Shown: positions 1 through 9,103 of the stretch, in pieces
Numbering within the stretch: the stretch's first letter is position 1
How the letters are laid out: the number at the start of each line of letters is the position of its first letter
DNA from: Devosia epidermidihirudinis
GTDB lineage: Bacteria; Pseudomonadota; Alphaproteobacteria; Rhizobiales; Devosiaceae
NCBI RefSeq assembly: GCF_000971295.1
Contig: NZ_LANJ01000045.1
Coordinates: forward strand, 124,001 to 188,000
Direction: 5' to 3'
DNA: 64,000 bases
Notes under the pieces: generated by a model
Seen by the model: the letters and a program-made list of their open reading frames with translations, nothing else
Database searches by the model: none
What the model was told of the DNA's origin: nothing
Translations under genes and position numbers: made by a program

Positions 1-1
1 A

Positions 2-730
2 GTCGCGCCGAGCGCGATCGCCCACTCTAACAATCCCAATTTCCAGACACCTACGGCACTCGATGCAGCTGGAATCCAGGGTATCATTGACGCGTTTGTT
101 GCCGCAGCGGTTCGCGCCAACAAAGCCGGGTTCGACACTGTCGAAATCCATGCGGCGCATGGCTACCTGCTGAACCAGTTCCTCTCCCCGCTGGCGAACA
201 AGCGCACAGACGAATATGGCGGCAGCCGCGAAAACCGCATGCGCCTGGTGCTGGAAGTAACCAAGGCCGTGCGCGCGGTCTGGCCAGAGGAAAAGCCCCT
301 GCTGGTCCGCCTGTCGGTGAGCGACTGGAATGCTGACGGCTGGCAGGTCGAAGACAGTGTGGTGCTGTCCCGTGAACTCAAGGCGCTTGGTGCAGACGCA
401 ATCGATGCGTCCAGCGGCGGTTTTGACGAAGCCGCAGTGCAGGTAGGCCCGAATTACCAGGTTCCCTTTGCCCGCGCCGTGCGCGAAGGCGCCGACATCC
501 CCACCATGGCCGTCGGCTTGCTCGGCGACGCTGCTGAGGCCGAAGCGATCGTCACCAATGGCGAGGCCGACTTCATAGCCCTCGCCCGGGGCGCACTAGA
601 CGACCCCAATTGGCCGCTCCACGCCAAGCTAGCACTCGGCGACGCCGACTACAGCCTATGGCCCCAACAAACCAACCGCGTCCGCGAACGCCATCGTTCA
701 CTGGGCCAACATAGCTTCAACGTCAGCTAA
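2..730 (+). CDS. NADH:flavin oxidoreductase (Old Yellow Enzyme family), 5'-truncated by the window edge
   Basis: FMN-dependent TIM-barrel ene-reductase of the OYE family, YqjM-like, which reduces activated double bonds with NAD(P)H in the cytoplasm. The reading frame is open from base 2, so the gene starts outside the window; 242 residues are visible. Early in the visible part HAAHGYLLNQFLSPL followed by DEYGGSRENR is the classic substrate and FMN region of the family. Near the end, VGLLGDA and ADFIALARGALDDPNWP form the phosphate-binding strands of the barrel. The stop TAA is at 728-730. The natural substrate cannot be told from sequence. Confidence 0.92.
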   Translation, partial: VAPSAIAHSNNPNFQTPTALDAAGIQGIIDAFVAAAVRANKAGFDTVEIHAAHGYLLNQFLSPLANKRTDEYGGSRENRMRLVLEVTKAVRAVWPEEKPLLVRLSVSDWNADGWQVEDSVVLSRELKALGADAIDASSGGFDEAAVQVGPNYQVPFARAVREGADIPTMAVGLLGDAAEAEAIVTNGEADFIALARGALDDPNWPLHAKLALGDADYSLWPQQTNRVRERHRSLGQHSFNVS

Positions 731-775
731 GAAGATTTTAAGTCAAGTAAGCTACGGAATGATCCGTCAGGAGAG

Positions 776-1885
776 ATGATGGATCATTCCCCTTCAACAA
801 TATTGAACTATGTGCGGGCCTTTTTGACGGCGTTGCGCGATGATCTTTCAATCTATGCGTTAGTCGCGTTCTACGCAGCCGTAGGTTACCTCTTCGTAGC
901 AGGCGTCGATCAATCCCTGTTTGCCATCCTCGCCGACTACTCCAGAGTATGGGCAATCAATTTTCTGCTTGTCGTTCCCTTCTGCTTCGGTGTTTTCGCT
1001 TTGACGCGCACCGTCATACGCATCGACAAACGACGTAACCTTGTCTTCCGTGCACTAATCAAACCCAAGCGTGTGGGGCGTTTTCTGGCGGGAACCGTCC
1101 TGATGGTGACCGCTAGCCTGCTGTTCAGCAGCATGTTCTCCACCATCAAGACCGGCTTTCCCCTCGGCGACGGCTTCCAGTTCGATGTTGCCCAGGCCAA
1201 CATCGACAAGGCCATCCATTTTGGCGTCGATCCTTGGCGGTATCTCTATGCGTTCGCAGAGAACGTCTGGGTGTTGCGGCTGATCGAGCTGAACTACAAC
1301 GTGTTCTGGTTCATCTTCACCTACTTCACCCTTTACTGGGTCGTCACGTCCCCCCGCACTTCGCCCTTGCGCGTCCGGTATGTGCTGACTTGGTTCCTCA
1401 GCTGGATCATCATTGGCAGCGTTATGGCGAGCACATGGCTTTCGGCCGGCCCTGCCTTCTATGGTTTTGTGACGGGAGACACCGCGCGCTTTGGCGAGCA
1501 GATGGCGTTTTTGGCCAGCACTGCCGGTGAGCCAAACTCGGCTTTCAACTTCCAAGCCTATCTCTGGCACCTTTACGACAGCGGCCAGACTGGCATTGGC
1601 TCAGGCATTTCCGCCTTCCCCTCAATGCATGTGGGCGTCGTTACGGTCAATGCGCTGTTCATCAGCGAAATGTCGCGTCGATTGGCACCCTATGTGTGGG
1701 TATATTTAGCCTTCACGATGATGAGCTCCGTCTATCTGGGCTGGCACTATGCAATTGACGGCTATGTCTCGGTTATCACCGTCACGGCCATCTATTGGGC
1801 GCTTCGTAAACTCATGCCCGAATTCGCCCGGCTGCGCTGGAGGGCGTCCGGACAAGCAGCGGAAGGCGTCGTACAGAATTCCTGA
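776..1885 (+). CDS. PAP2-family membrane phosphatase / inositolphosphotransferase-like protein
   Basis: Integral membrane protein of 369 residues related to the PAP2_3 group (phosphatidic acid phosphatase type 2 / Aur1-like). Several hydrophobic segments are seen, for example around residues 22-45, 58-80, 100-118 and 170-215. The catalytic signature sits in the C-terminal third: SAFPSMHV, then GWHYAIDGY, which supply the two histidines and the aspartate typical of PAP2 enzymes. It probably dephosphorylates or transfers a lipid phosphate head group at the membrane; the substrate is unknown. AGGAG at 769-773 is only 2 bases from the first ATG (776) and 5 from the second (779), so translation may begin at 779. 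It follows the OYE gene by 45 bases. Confidence 0.8.
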   Translation: MMDHSPSTILNYVRAFLTALRDDLSIYALVAFYAAVGYLFVAGVDQSLFAILADYSRVWAINFLLVVPFCFGVFALTRTVIRIDKRRNLVFRALIKPKRVGRFLAGTVLMVTASLLFSSMFSTIKTGFPLGDGFQFDVAQANIDKAIHFGVDPWRYLYAFAENVWVLRLIELNYNVFWFIFTYFTLYWVVTSPRTSPLRVRYVLTWFLSWIIIGSVMASTWLSAGPAFYGFVTGDTARFGEQMAFLASTAGEPNSAFNFQAYLWHLYDSGQTGIGSGISAFPSMHVGVVTVNALFISEMSRRLAPYVWVYLAFTMMSSVYLGWHYAIDGYVSVITVTAIYWALRKLMPEFARLRWRASGQAAEGVVQNS

Positions 1886-1974
1886 CACCGCCATCGGGAA
1901 ACGCAAAATCGCCGCTATTGGGCGGGCACTGTAGCGTCAACGTACCGGATCAATAGCGACCGAGGAGAGTCTCG

Positions 1975-2403
1975 ATGGATACTAAGGCGGCAGTAATTGC
2001 GCTGTTGAGCGTTTGGGGCGTTGGAGCCACCGCAACGGTGCCCGCAACCGCGCAGGAAACCGAGGACGCTACCGATGACGAGGGCACCGATAACCCACTG
2101 CTGAACAAGGTTTGGGTGCTGGCGGACAAAGATGAGTCTCGCCCCGGTCCTATGCAGATTTTTCTTCAGGATGGCACCTTGGTGACCGACAGCTGCTGGG
2201 AAACCTATCGCCTGTCCAAGTGGCAGCAGGTGTCAGAGACCGAAATCAGCTGGGACGAGGACGGCATGACCATTAGTGCCGACATCGCCAGCCTCAGTGC
2301 CGACGAACTCGTGCTGAACCTCAAGCTCGGCAAGGACGTTCAGGAACAGCGCTATGTCGTTGCCACCGTGCCCTATGTTTGCCCGGACATGATCAAGGGC
2401 TAA
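1975..2403 (+). CDS. small secreted protein of unknown function
   Basis: 142 residues with an N-terminal hydrophobic stretch ending in a plausible signal peptidase site (PATAQ-ETED, about residue 26). The mature part begins acidic (repeated E and D) and contains two cysteines, near residues 68 and 137, which may form a disulfide in the periplasm. The segment from about residue 39 (NKVWVLADKDESRPGP) reads like a small beta-rich domain of the kind found in lipocalin-like or META-like periplasmic proteins, but I do not recognise a family. GGAGAG lies about 8 bases before the ATG. A strong hairpin follows the stop. Confidence 0.7.
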   Translation: MDTKAAVIALLSVWGVGATATVPATAQETEDATDDEGTDNPLLNKVWVLADKDESRPGPMQIFLQDGTLVTDSCWETYRLSKWQQVSETEISWDEDGMTISADIASLSADELVLNLKLGKDVQEQRYVVATVPYVCPDMIKG

Positions 2404-2435
2404 ACACCCCGCTATTCGCAAAACAATGACTGAAC

Positions 2436-2475
2436 GGCCGGCCTCGTCAGATAAGACAAGGCCGGCCATTTTGTT
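2436..2475 (+). terminator. rho-independent terminator between the secreted protein gene and kup
   Basis: Stem GGCCGGCCTCGTC (2436-2448) pairs with GACAAGGCCGGCC (2455-2467), followed by ATTTTGTT. It lies 33 bases after the stop at 2403 and just before the kup stop on the other strand, so it may serve both converging genes. Confidence 0.8.
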
Positions 2476-2478
2476 CGC

Positions 2479-4407
2479 CTAGAGAACCACCTGCGTGCCG
2501 ATCTCAACCACGCGGCCAGTGGGAATATGAAAGTACTCCGTGGCGTCGCTGGCGTTTCGCGCCAGTCGCGTGAAGGTGCGATCCTGCCAATATTGCAGGA
2601 AGTTGGTTTTTGGCCCCAGTTTGAGCGAGCGGCGGGAGAGGAAGAACGACGTCGACATAATGTCGAACTTCCAACCGAGCTTGCGGCCCAGCGCCAGCGC
2701 CTTGGGGATATTGGGGCTTTCCATAAAGCCGAACGTCACCACCACACGACTGAACAGCTCGTTATAGGCGTCGATCGTCACCTTTTCATCGTCCGGCACA
2801 CGCGGAGAGGGCGACGTGCGGACCGTCAAAATGACGTTCTTTTCGTGCAGCACCTTGTAGTGCTTCAGGCTGTGCAGCAGCGCCGTGGGCGCGCCTTCAA
2901 TGTCGCTGGTGAGGAACACCGCCGTACCGGGCACAAGCGCGGGTTTCTTCTTGGAAAGATTATCGACGAGAAACTGCAGCGGCACCTCATCGCGGCGCGT
3001 CTTCTCGGACAGACGACGACGACCGGCCATCCAGCTCCACATGGTCATGCCAACGCCCAGCGCCACAACCGCTGGCACCCAACCGCCTTGGAGCAGCTTG
3101 GTAGCGTTGGCAGTGAAGAACGCGCCGTCGATCACAGCGAACACGACGCCGAAGGAAATCACCGCGATTGGGTGCCACTTCCAGTTGCGCCACATGACCA
3201 CGACCAAAAGCGCGAGCGTCATGATCATCACGCCGGACACGGCGATGCCGTAAGCATGCGACAAGGCGCTGGAGCTGCCAAAAGCCAGCACCAGCAGCAG
3301 CACACCGATCATCAGCATGGTGTTGATCTGCGGCATGTAAATCTGCCCGCTCTGGGTCGCCGAGGTGTGCAACACCATCATGCGCGGCAGCATGTTGAGC
3401 GCGATGGCCTGCTGGGCGAGGCTGAATGTGCCCGAGATCACCGCCTGGCTGGCAATAATCGTGGCGGCGGTCGCCAGCGCCACAAACGGTCCCAGCGCCC
3501 AATCGGGCTGCATCTCGAAGAACGGGCTATCGACATTCTCGATACCGACCGAAAGCACGAAAGCCCCCTGCCCGAAGTAGTTCAGCAGCAGGCATGGAAA
3601 CACCAACGCGAACCAGACGATGACGATTGGCTTGCGGCCGAAGTGGCCGAGGTCGACATACAGCGCCTCAGCACCCGTCACGGCCAGAAAGATCGCGCCA
3701 ATGACAATGAACGCCATGCCGAAATGGGTGGCGATGAACTCGGCGCCGAGCAGCGGGTTAACCGCCATCAACACAGCTGGATATTGAATGATGTGCACGA
3801 GGCCGGAAAAGCCCAGCACGAGGAACCACAGTCCGGTGATCGGCCCGAAGACGATCGATACCTTGGCGGTGCCAAAGCGCTGGACGAAGAATATGCCGAA
3901 AATGATCACGAGGGTGATGGGCACCACCCAGCGGGCCATATCCGGCGCGACGAGCTTGACGCCCTCGACAGCCGACAGCACCGACATTGCCGGGGTAATG
4001 ATGGCGTCGCCAAAGAACATGGCCGCCCCCATCACACCCATAACTGTGATCCAGACAGGTGGATTGGTGAAAGTCTTGCGCGCCAGCGCCATCAGCGACA
4101 GCGTACCGCCTTCGCCATTGTTATCGGCGCGAGTCACAAAGAACACGTACTTCAGCGTCACCGTGAGCGTCAGCGCCCAAATGATGAGCGAAAGCAGGCC
4201 CAGGATTTCGCTGTCCGTGGACGACGCGCCCGGGCGAATATGCATGGCCTCGCGAAAGGCGTAGATCGGGCTGGTACCGATGTCGCCATAAACGACGCCC
4301 AGTGCGCCCAGCATCAGCATGGGCAAATCTTTGCGGGAATGTGAGTGGCTGGAATGGTCGCTCGCATCGACACCGGGAGACATCCCGGCAGTGTTCGTCT
4401 GCGTCAT
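2479..4407 (-). CDS. kup: low-affinity potassium transporter Kup
   Basis: Kup/HAK-family K+ uptake permease of the inner membrane, probably a K+/H+ symporter. The family signature GVVYGDIGTSPIYAFREA is found about 35 residues from the start and is followed by about 12 hydrophobic segments and a C-terminal cytosolic domain of about 170 residues. The open frame extends to 4494, but the extra 29 residues are unlike the family; the ATG at 4407 (MTQTNTAG), with AGAG and AAGG upstream, gives 642 residues, the normal length. It is transcribed toward the terminator at 2436-2475. No regulatory site was recognised in its 155-base upstream gap. Confidence 0.95.
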   Translation of the reverse strand: MTQTNTAGMSPGVDASDHSSHSHSRKDLPMLMLGALGVVYGDIGTSPIYAFREAMHIRPGASSTDSEILGLLSLIIWALTLTVTLKYVFFVTRADNNGEGGTLSLMALARKTFTNPPVWITVMGVMGAAMFFGDAIITPAMSVLSAVEGVKLVAPDMARWVVPITLVIIFGIFFVQRFGTAKVSIVFGPITGLWFLVLGFSGLVHIIQYPAVLMAVNPLLGAEFIATHFGMAFIVIGAIFLAVTGAEALYVDLGHFGRKPIVIVWFALVFPCLLLNYFGQGAFVLSVGIENVDSPFFEMQPDWALGPFVALATAATIIASQAVISGTFSLAQQAIALNMLPRMMVLHTSATQSGQIYMPQINTMLMIGVLLLVLAFGSSSALSHAYGIAVSGVMIMTLALLVVVMWRNWKWHPIAVISFGVVFAVIDGAFFTANATKLLQGGWVPAVVALGVGMTMWSWMAGRRRLSEKTRRDEVPLQFLVDNLSKKKPALVPGTAVFLTSDIEGAPTALLHSLKHYKVLHEKNVILTVRTSPSPRVPDDEKVTIDAYNELFSRVVVTFGFMESPNIPKALALGRKLGWKFDIMSTSFFLSRRSLKLGPKTNFLQYWQDRTFTRLARNASDATEYFHIPTGRVVEIGTQVVL

Positions 4408-4500
4408 GAACCTTGTGCTCTCTTGGTCGAAGGCGGCGCCGCTATACACCCGCCCACCATCACACACAATGGTCAGCGCCAACAATGGTTTCAAACAGAA

Positions 4501-4530
4501 GGGGCCACTCCTTGCGGAGCGACCCCTGCC
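4501..4530 (-). terminator. probable terminator of the FMN reductase gene
   Basis: The imperfect inverted repeat GGGGCCACTCC-TTGC-GGAGCGACCCC lies 33 bases downstream of the reductase stop on the minus strand. The T-run after it is weak (CTTCTGTTTG). Confidence 0.5.
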
Positions 4531-4562
4531 GGTAAACGAAGATTTGGAGGTCTTCGTAAGGT

Positions 4563-5177
4563 TTATTCGGCAGCCTGAGCCAGCGCAGCGTCTTCATCAC
4601 GCGCAGCCTTGGTTGCCTTACCCCACCAGGTCAGCTGGTCCAGCATGTCCTTGGCGGAGTTGCCGATCGATGCTTCGAGGTCGGCAATAGCCTTGGTGCC
4701 GCCGAAACCTGGGTGAACGGCTGCGAAGTCAGCGCCGCCGATATGGACAGCCGAACGGGTCGGAACCATCTGCAGCTCGACGCCGATCGTGCGCAGGTGC
4801 TCAACAGCGCGCGCGCCGCCGACAGTGCCGTAACCAACAGCGCCAAATGGCTTCTTGTTCCAGTTCACATAGGCCTGATCGAGCGCGTTCTTCAGAGCGC
4901 CGGTGATCGAACGGTTGTACTCAGCGGCGACGAAGATGTAGCCATCGAATTCGCTGATCTTGTTCTGCCACTTAACGGCATTCTGGTTGGCCGACGGCAT
5001 CCACGCGTTCGAAGCCATTTCATCAAAGAACGGCAGGTCGAAGTCGCGCAGGTCGACGATTTCGGCCTGAAGTTCTGGGCGCTCGTTCACCTTGTCGGCG
5101 ATCCACTGCGCTGGCAGGTGACCGAAACGGGTTGGGCGGGTGGACGAGATAATGACGGCAATCTTGAGCTTAGACAT
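4563..5177 (-). CDS. NADPH-dependent FMN reductase family protein
   Basis: 204-residue flavodoxin-fold oxidoreductase (FMN_red family, related to chromate and quinone reductases). The N-terminal IAVIISSTRPTRFG is the phosphate-binding loop for FMN, and FVAAEYNRSITGALKNALD is the second conserved FMN motif; GAVGYGTVGGARA also matches the family. The enzyme is cytosolic and probably reduces quinones or electrophiles. Upstream on the minus strand is a long inverted repeat (5180-5213) that could be an operator or a leader hairpin, as expected for redox-inducible reductases. The gene stands alone between kup and a divergent secreted protein gene. Confidence 0.88.
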   Translation of the reverse strand: MSKLKIAVIISSTRPTRFGHLPAQWIADKVNERPELQAEIVDLRDFDLPFFDEMASNAWMPSANQNAVKWQNKISEFDGYIFVAAEYNRSITGALKNALDQAYVNWNKKPFGAVGYGTVGGARAVEHLRTIGVELQMVPTRSAVHIGGADFAAVHPGFGGTKAIADLEASIGNSAKDMLDQLTWWGKATKAARDEDAALAQAAE

Positions 5178-5179
5178 GG

Positions 5180-5213
5180 CAGCCTCGTTGGTAACAAATC
5201 GTAACTGAGGCTG
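5180..5213 (-). promoter_or_regulatory. inverted repeat in the FMN reductase leader, possible operator
   Basis: CAGCCTC at 5180-5186 is matched exactly by GAGGCTG at 5207-5213, and between them GTAAC occurs twice (5191-5195 and 5201-5205). The element lies within 40 bases of the ATG. It resembles the operators of small redox-sensing repressors, but no regulator gene lies nearby, so its role is inferred only. Confidence 0.35.
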
Positions 5214-5492
5214 TATATGTGCCCTTCACGGAAACCAGCAAGGAGGCACCTTATTGTTGCCGGGGTCGAAGTGTGCACTAAGGCACAAAGATGTAAGCAT
5301 AGATAGAAATTGGCTTTTTTGCTGTTTTTGCCCCAAGAACGGCCTTCAAACACAAAGTGTCTGCACGATGACGACGCAGTGTTCGCTGAGCAGCAACAAT
5401 CATTTTGGCGCTTTTGAATCCCACTTGAGAAAATTCTGGCGCCGGCGCTAGATTATTGAAGTGCGCGGGGGCGCACTCCTGAGGGCTTTCAA

Positions 5493-5825
5493 ATGAAATG
5501 GAATGCAATTGTAGCAGTCGCTATGACTGCTTGCGTCTCTGTATCTGCCACGTCCGCCTGGGCGCTCGACCGCCGCATCGTCATCAACAACAACACGTCC
5601 TTCGACATTGTGGAATTCTATGCGTCCAACAAGGGCGAGAATTCGTGGCAGGAGGACATTCTTGGGCGCAACATCTTGCCGGCCGGCAATAGCGTGGTGA
5701 TCAACATCGACGACGGGTCCGGCTACTGCAAATACGATTTCCGCGCCATATTCGCCGACGGGGATGAGTTGGTGAAGTATGACAACAATGTCTGCGAACT
5801 CAGCGAGTTCAACTACAACGACTAG
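5493..5825 (+). CDS. small secreted protein, conserved type, unknown function
   Basis: 110 residues. A signal peptide is clear (MKWNAIVAVAMTACVSVSA, cleavage near SAWA-LDRR, about residue 25). The mature 85-residue chain starts RRIVINNNTSFDIVEFYAS and ends with the IDDGSGYCKYDFRA region; two cysteines (in GYCKY and NVCEL) could form a disulfide. I recognise the general pattern from alphaproteobacterial periplasmic proteins, but no function is known to me. It looks like a single beta-sandwich domain. The start is set by the ATG at 5493 downstream of CCTGAGGGC. A hairpin with T-run follows at 5836-5858. Confidence 0.75.
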   Translation: MKWNAIVAVAMTACVSVSATSAWALDRRIVINNNTSFDIVEFYASNKGENSWQEDILGRNILPAGNSVVINIDDGSGYCKYDFRAIFADGDELVKYDNNVCELSEFNYND

Positions 5826-5835
5826 AATGTGTAGG

Positions 5836-5858
5836 CGTCGGCCCGTCCGACGTCTTTT
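5836..5858 (+). terminator. terminator after the small secreted protein gene
   Basis: CGTCGG (5836-5841) pairs with CCGACG (5847-5852), followed by TCTTTTCC. It is 11 bases after the stop, between two converging genes. Confidence 0.6.
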
Positions 5859-5860
5859 CC

Positions 5861-6604
5861 TTACGTTTCCAGAACTGAACGATACCGGCGAACGGCCTCA
5901 GCAAATCCGAGCAAAAGCGCATCTGCGGTAATGCCGTGGCCGATAGACACTTCGTCCACCCCGGGCACCGCCGCCTGGAATGCGGGGAGATTGGCCAAGG
6001 TCAGGTCGTGGCCGGCATTAACGCCCAGGCCAATTGCGCGCGCCGCTGCGGTTGTGTCGGCAAGCAGCGCAAGCTCGCGTTCGCCTCTTGCTGCGTCGGC
6101 ATAACACCCGCCATAGGGGCCGGTATAAAGCTCGACCCGATCAGCGCCGGTCGCCTTGGCTATCGCGACGCCCTCTGCCCCAGCATCGGGATCGCAGAAC
6201 AGCGAAATCCGACGTCCCTTGGCCTTCAGACGTTGGATAACATTGGTCAGGAGCGCCCCGTCCCTCAGGAAGTCCCATCCATGGTCCGACGTCGCCTGTG
6301 CCGGGTCATCGGGAACAAGCGTCACCTGCTGCGGATTAACGGCATCCACCAGCACGAAGAAGTCCTCGCTGGGATAGCCTTCAATGTTGAACTCGGCTTT
6401 GGGGTATTCATCGCGCAGCAGCGCAGCGAGTTCGAACACATCGGTGCGTCGAATGTGGCGCTCGTCAGGACGAGGATGAATGGTGATGCCGCTTGCGCCG
6501 GCATCCAGCACCACGCGCGCCAGCCCGGTCACACTTGGCCATGGCAGATCGCGGCGATTGCGCAACTGCGCGACGGCATTGAGATTGACGGACAGGAGGG
6601 TCAT
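5861..6604 (-). CDS. pdxJ: pyridoxine 5'-phosphate synthase
   Basis: PdxJ joins 1-deoxy-D-xylulose 5-phosphate and 3-amino-2-oxopropyl phosphate in the DXP-dependent vitamin B6 pathway. The protein is an octameric TIM barrel. Family motifs are present in order: [13 protein letters not shown] at the N terminus, [55 protein letters not shown], and [12 protein letters not shown] with [13 protein letters not shown] at the end. Starting from the ATG at 6604 (MTLLSVNLN) gives 247 residues, the usual length; the open frame reaches 6661 and the longer start cannot be excluded because no strong ribosome binding site marks either. It ends convergent with the small secreted protein gene. Confidence 0.93.
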   Translation of the reverse strand: MTLLSVNLNAVAQLRNRRDLPWPSVTGLARVVLDAGASGITIHPRPDERHIRRTDVFELAALLRDEYPKAEFNIEGYPSEDFFVLVDAVNPQQVTLVPDDPAQATSDHGWDFLRDGALLTNVIQRLKAKGRRISLFCDPDAGAEGVAIAKATGADRVELYTGPYGGCYADAARGERELALLADTTAAARAIGLGVNAGHDLTLANLPAFQAAVPGVDEVSIGHGITADALLLGFAEAVRRYRSVLET

Positions 6605-6682
6605 GGGCGCACCGTTCGATATATCGCCAGAGCCATATACTACCGGCGCGCCCATGCTCAATTGATCATTGTAACTGCTAGA

Positions 6683-7237
6683 TCACATGCCCTTGGGACC
6701 ACGCGAAATTGCCGCGAGGCCGGTGCGCACCACTTCCACCAGACCAAGCGGCTGCATCAGCGAGATGAAGCTATCGATCTTGTCGGGCTTGCCGGTCACC
6801 TCAAAAACGAAGCTCTCGACCGTCGCGTCAACGATATGCGCGCGGAAGGCATCGGCCAGACGCAGTGTTTCGGCACGGTGCTCACCGGAACCCGCAACCT
6901 TGATCAGGGCCAACTCACGCTCGATCGACGCGCCTTCCGCGGTCAGGTCATGCACTTTGTGCACGGGCACAAGGCGCTCGAGCTGCAGCTTGATCTGTAC
7001 CAGTACCTTTGGCGTGGCGATCACAACAACGGTGATGCGACTAAGTCGACGTCCGTGTTCGGTCTCACTGACGGTGAGGCTTTCGATGTTGTAGCCGCGC
7101 GCCGAGAACAGGCCGACGACGCGGGCGAGGATACCCGGTTCGTTATCGACGAGAACCGAGAGAGTGTGGCGCTCGGTTTCCTGGGTTTCCTTAGTCAGGA
7201 AGTAGGCGGAGCCAGTTGGCTGCAGATGTGCGTTCAT
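6683..7237 (-). CDS. ilvH: acetolactate synthase small (regulatory) subunit
   Basis: 184-residue regulatory subunit of acetohydroxyacid synthase, which gives the large subunit full activity and valine feedback inhibition. An N-terminal ACT domain (HTLSVLVDNEPGILARVVGLF, about residues 24-44, then RGYNIESLTVSETE) binds the amino acid, and a C-terminal ALS_ss domain follows (about residues 100-175). The N terminus carries about 20 extra residues before the ACT domain. It lies 21 bases after ilvB on the same strand and should be co-transcribed and controlled by the attenuator at 9104-9215. Confidence 0.95.
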   Translation of the reverse strand: MNAHLQPTGSAYFLTKETQETERHTLSVLVDNEPGILARVVGLFSARGYNIESLTVSETEHGRRLSRITVVVIATPKVLVQIKLQLERLVPVHKVHDLTAEGASIERELALIKVAGSGEHRAETLRLADAFRAHIVDATVESFVFEVTGKPDKIDSFISLMQPLGLVEVVRTGLAAISRGPKGM

Positions 7238-7258
7238 GATGTTCTCCTCTGCAGCGCC

Positions 7259-9028
7259 CTAGACGAGCGCCCGTCCCTTCTCGTCGATGATGTCGCCAAT
7301 GTTTGCCGTGTCGGGCAGGATGATCTCGTTGTGGGGCTTGCCCGATGGGATCATGGGCAGGCAGTTTTCATCCTTCTCGACCAGCACGTCGAACAGCACC
7401 GGGCCGTCATAGTCGAGCATTTCGGCAATCGCCGCGTCGAGCTCGGCTGGGTTGTCGCAACGGATGCCCTTGCCGCCATAGGCCTCGGCCAGCTTGACGA
7501 AGTCAGGCAGCGATTCCGAATAGGAATGCGCATAGCGCGAGCCATGCAGCAGATCCTGCCACTGGCGAACCATGCCCATGCGTTCGTTATTGAGGATGAA
7601 GATCTTGATCGGCAGTCGATATTGCACCGCCGTTGAGAGCTCCTGCATCGTCATTTGAACCGAGGCTTCGCCGGCAATGTCGATCACCAGCGCATCGGGA
7701 TGGGCCACCTGCACACCAACAGCGGCCGGCAGACCATAACCCATCGTGCCCAAGCCGCCGGAGGTCATCCAGTGGTTCGGCTTGTCGAAGTGGAAATGCT
7801 GGGCAGCCCACATCTGGTGCTGGCCAACTTCGGTGGTGATGAACACCTCTTTGCCCTGCTTCTTGGTAGCCTCGTAGAGGCGCTCAATGGCGTATTGCGG
7901 CTTGATGGTGGTTTCGGAGTTCTTGTAACCGAGCGAATCCACCGCACGCCACTTTTCGATCTGCTTCCACCATGGCGCGATAGCCTCGGTGCGTGGCTGG
8001 TTGGTCTTGCTGCGCCAGATGCGCACCATTTCAGCCAGCACGCGGGCGCAGTCGCCGATGATCGGCACGTCAACGCGCACGACCTTGTTGATCGAAGATG
8101 GATCGATATCGACGTGGATCTTGCGGCTATTGGGCGAGAAAGCGTCGATGCGGCCGGTGATCCGGTCGTCAAAACGCGCGCCGATATTGATCATGACGTC
8201 ACAGTCATGCATGGCCCAGTTTGCTTCGTAGGTGCCGTGCATGCCCAGCATGCCCATCCACTGTGGATTGGACGCGGGGAAAGCGCCAAGGCCCATCAGG
8301 GTCGAGGTCACGGGGAAGCCGGTCAGTTCGGCCAGCTCGCGCAGGTGCTCGGATGCCTCGGGACCAGCATTGATCACGCCGCCGCCGGTATAAAAGATCG
8401 GGCGTTCGGCCTTCATCATCAGGTCGACAGCAGCCGTGATAGCGTCGAGATCGCCATCCATCTGCGGACGGTAGCTCTGGTGGCGCAGGGTATCGAGGTC
8501 CGGCTTGTAATAGTCGCCCAGCGCGAACTGCACGTCCTTTGGAATGTCGATGACCACTGGGCCGGGACGGCCAGTCGTGGCGATGAGGAAAGCTTCGTGC
8601 ATGATGCGCGGCAGGTCTTCCACGCGCTTCACCAAGTAGTTGTACTTGGTGCAGCTGCGGGTGATGCCGACGGTGTCACATTCCTGGAACGCGTCAGAGC
8701 CGATGAGATTGGTGGGCACCTGTGCGGTGATGCAGACCAGCGGAATGGAATCCATGAGGGCGTCGGCGAGACCGGTCACCGCGTTGGTTGCGCCGGGACC
8801 CGAGGTCACCAGCACAACGCCGGGCTTGCCAGTGGAGCGCGCATAGCCTTCGGCCATATGGGTGGCACCCTGCTCATGGCGAACCAGGATGTGCTGCACC
8901 TTGTCCTGCTGGAACATCGCATCATAGATCGGCAAGGCGGCGCCGCCTGGGTAACCGAAAATATGTTCGACCCCCTGATCGGTCAGCGCCTGTATCACCA
9001 TCTCCGCGCCGGTCATCTTGTCGGCCAT
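7259..9028 (-). CDS. ilvB: acetolactate synthase large (catalytic) subunit
   Basis: Thiamine-diphosphate enzyme of 589 residues that condenses pyruvate with pyruvate or 2-oxobutyrate, the first common step of Val, Leu and Ile synthesis. Domain order is the N-terminal PYR domain with the catalytic glutamate in RHEQGATHMAEGYAR (about residues 50-64), a central FAD-binding domain, and a C-terminal ThDP domain. The ThDP/Mg motif reads DIAGEASVQMTMQEL followed by NNERMGMVRQWQ; the usual GDA is GEA here, a conservative change of a metal ligand. The gene is also called ilvI in related genomes. It is first in the ilvBH operon. Confidence 0.95.
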   Translation of the reverse strand: MADKMTGAEMVIQALTDQGVEHIFGYPGGAALPIYDAMFQQDKVQHILVRHEQGATHMAEGYARSTGKPGVVLVTSGPGATNAVTGLADALMDSIPLVCITAQVPTNLIGSDAFQECDTVGITRSCTKYNYLVKRVEDLPRIMHEAFLIATTGRPGPVVIDIPKDVQFALGDYYKPDLDTLRHQSYRPQMDGDLDAITAAVDLMMKAERPIFYTGGGVINAGPEASEHLRELAELTGFPVTSTLMGLGAFPASNPQWMGMLGMHGTYEANWAMHDCDVMINIGARFDDRITGRIDAFSPNSRKIHVDIDPSSINKVVRVDVPIIGDCARVLAEMVRIWRSKTNQPRTEAIAPWWKQIEKWRAVDSLGYKNSETTIKPQYAIERLYEATKKQGKEVFITTEVGQHQMWAAQHFHFDKPNHWMTSGGLGTMGYGLPAAVGVQVAHPDALVIDIAGEASVQMTMQELSTAVQYRLPIKIFILNNERMGMVRQWQDLLHGSRYAHSYSESLPDFVKLAEAYGGKGIRCDNPAELDAAIAEMLDYDGPVLFDVLVEKDENCLPMIPSGKPHNEIILPDTANIGDIIDEKGRALV

Positions 9029-9103
9029 CTTGTATTCCTTCCTAGTCCATTGCCCACTGGGCCAGTCTCTTGAACCATCCCAGAAACGCAGCGGCGAAAA
9101 CTG

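Noticed and set aside
2527..4344. 605-residue open frame opposite kup
   Set aside because: Composition (very rich in His, Gln, Arg) and full overlap with a conserved transporter mark it as a GC-driven shadow.
5936..9073. Two long plus-strand frames opposite pdxJ, ilvH and ilvB
   Set aside because: They cross several conserved genes, have no ribosome site or family features and show the same shadow composition.
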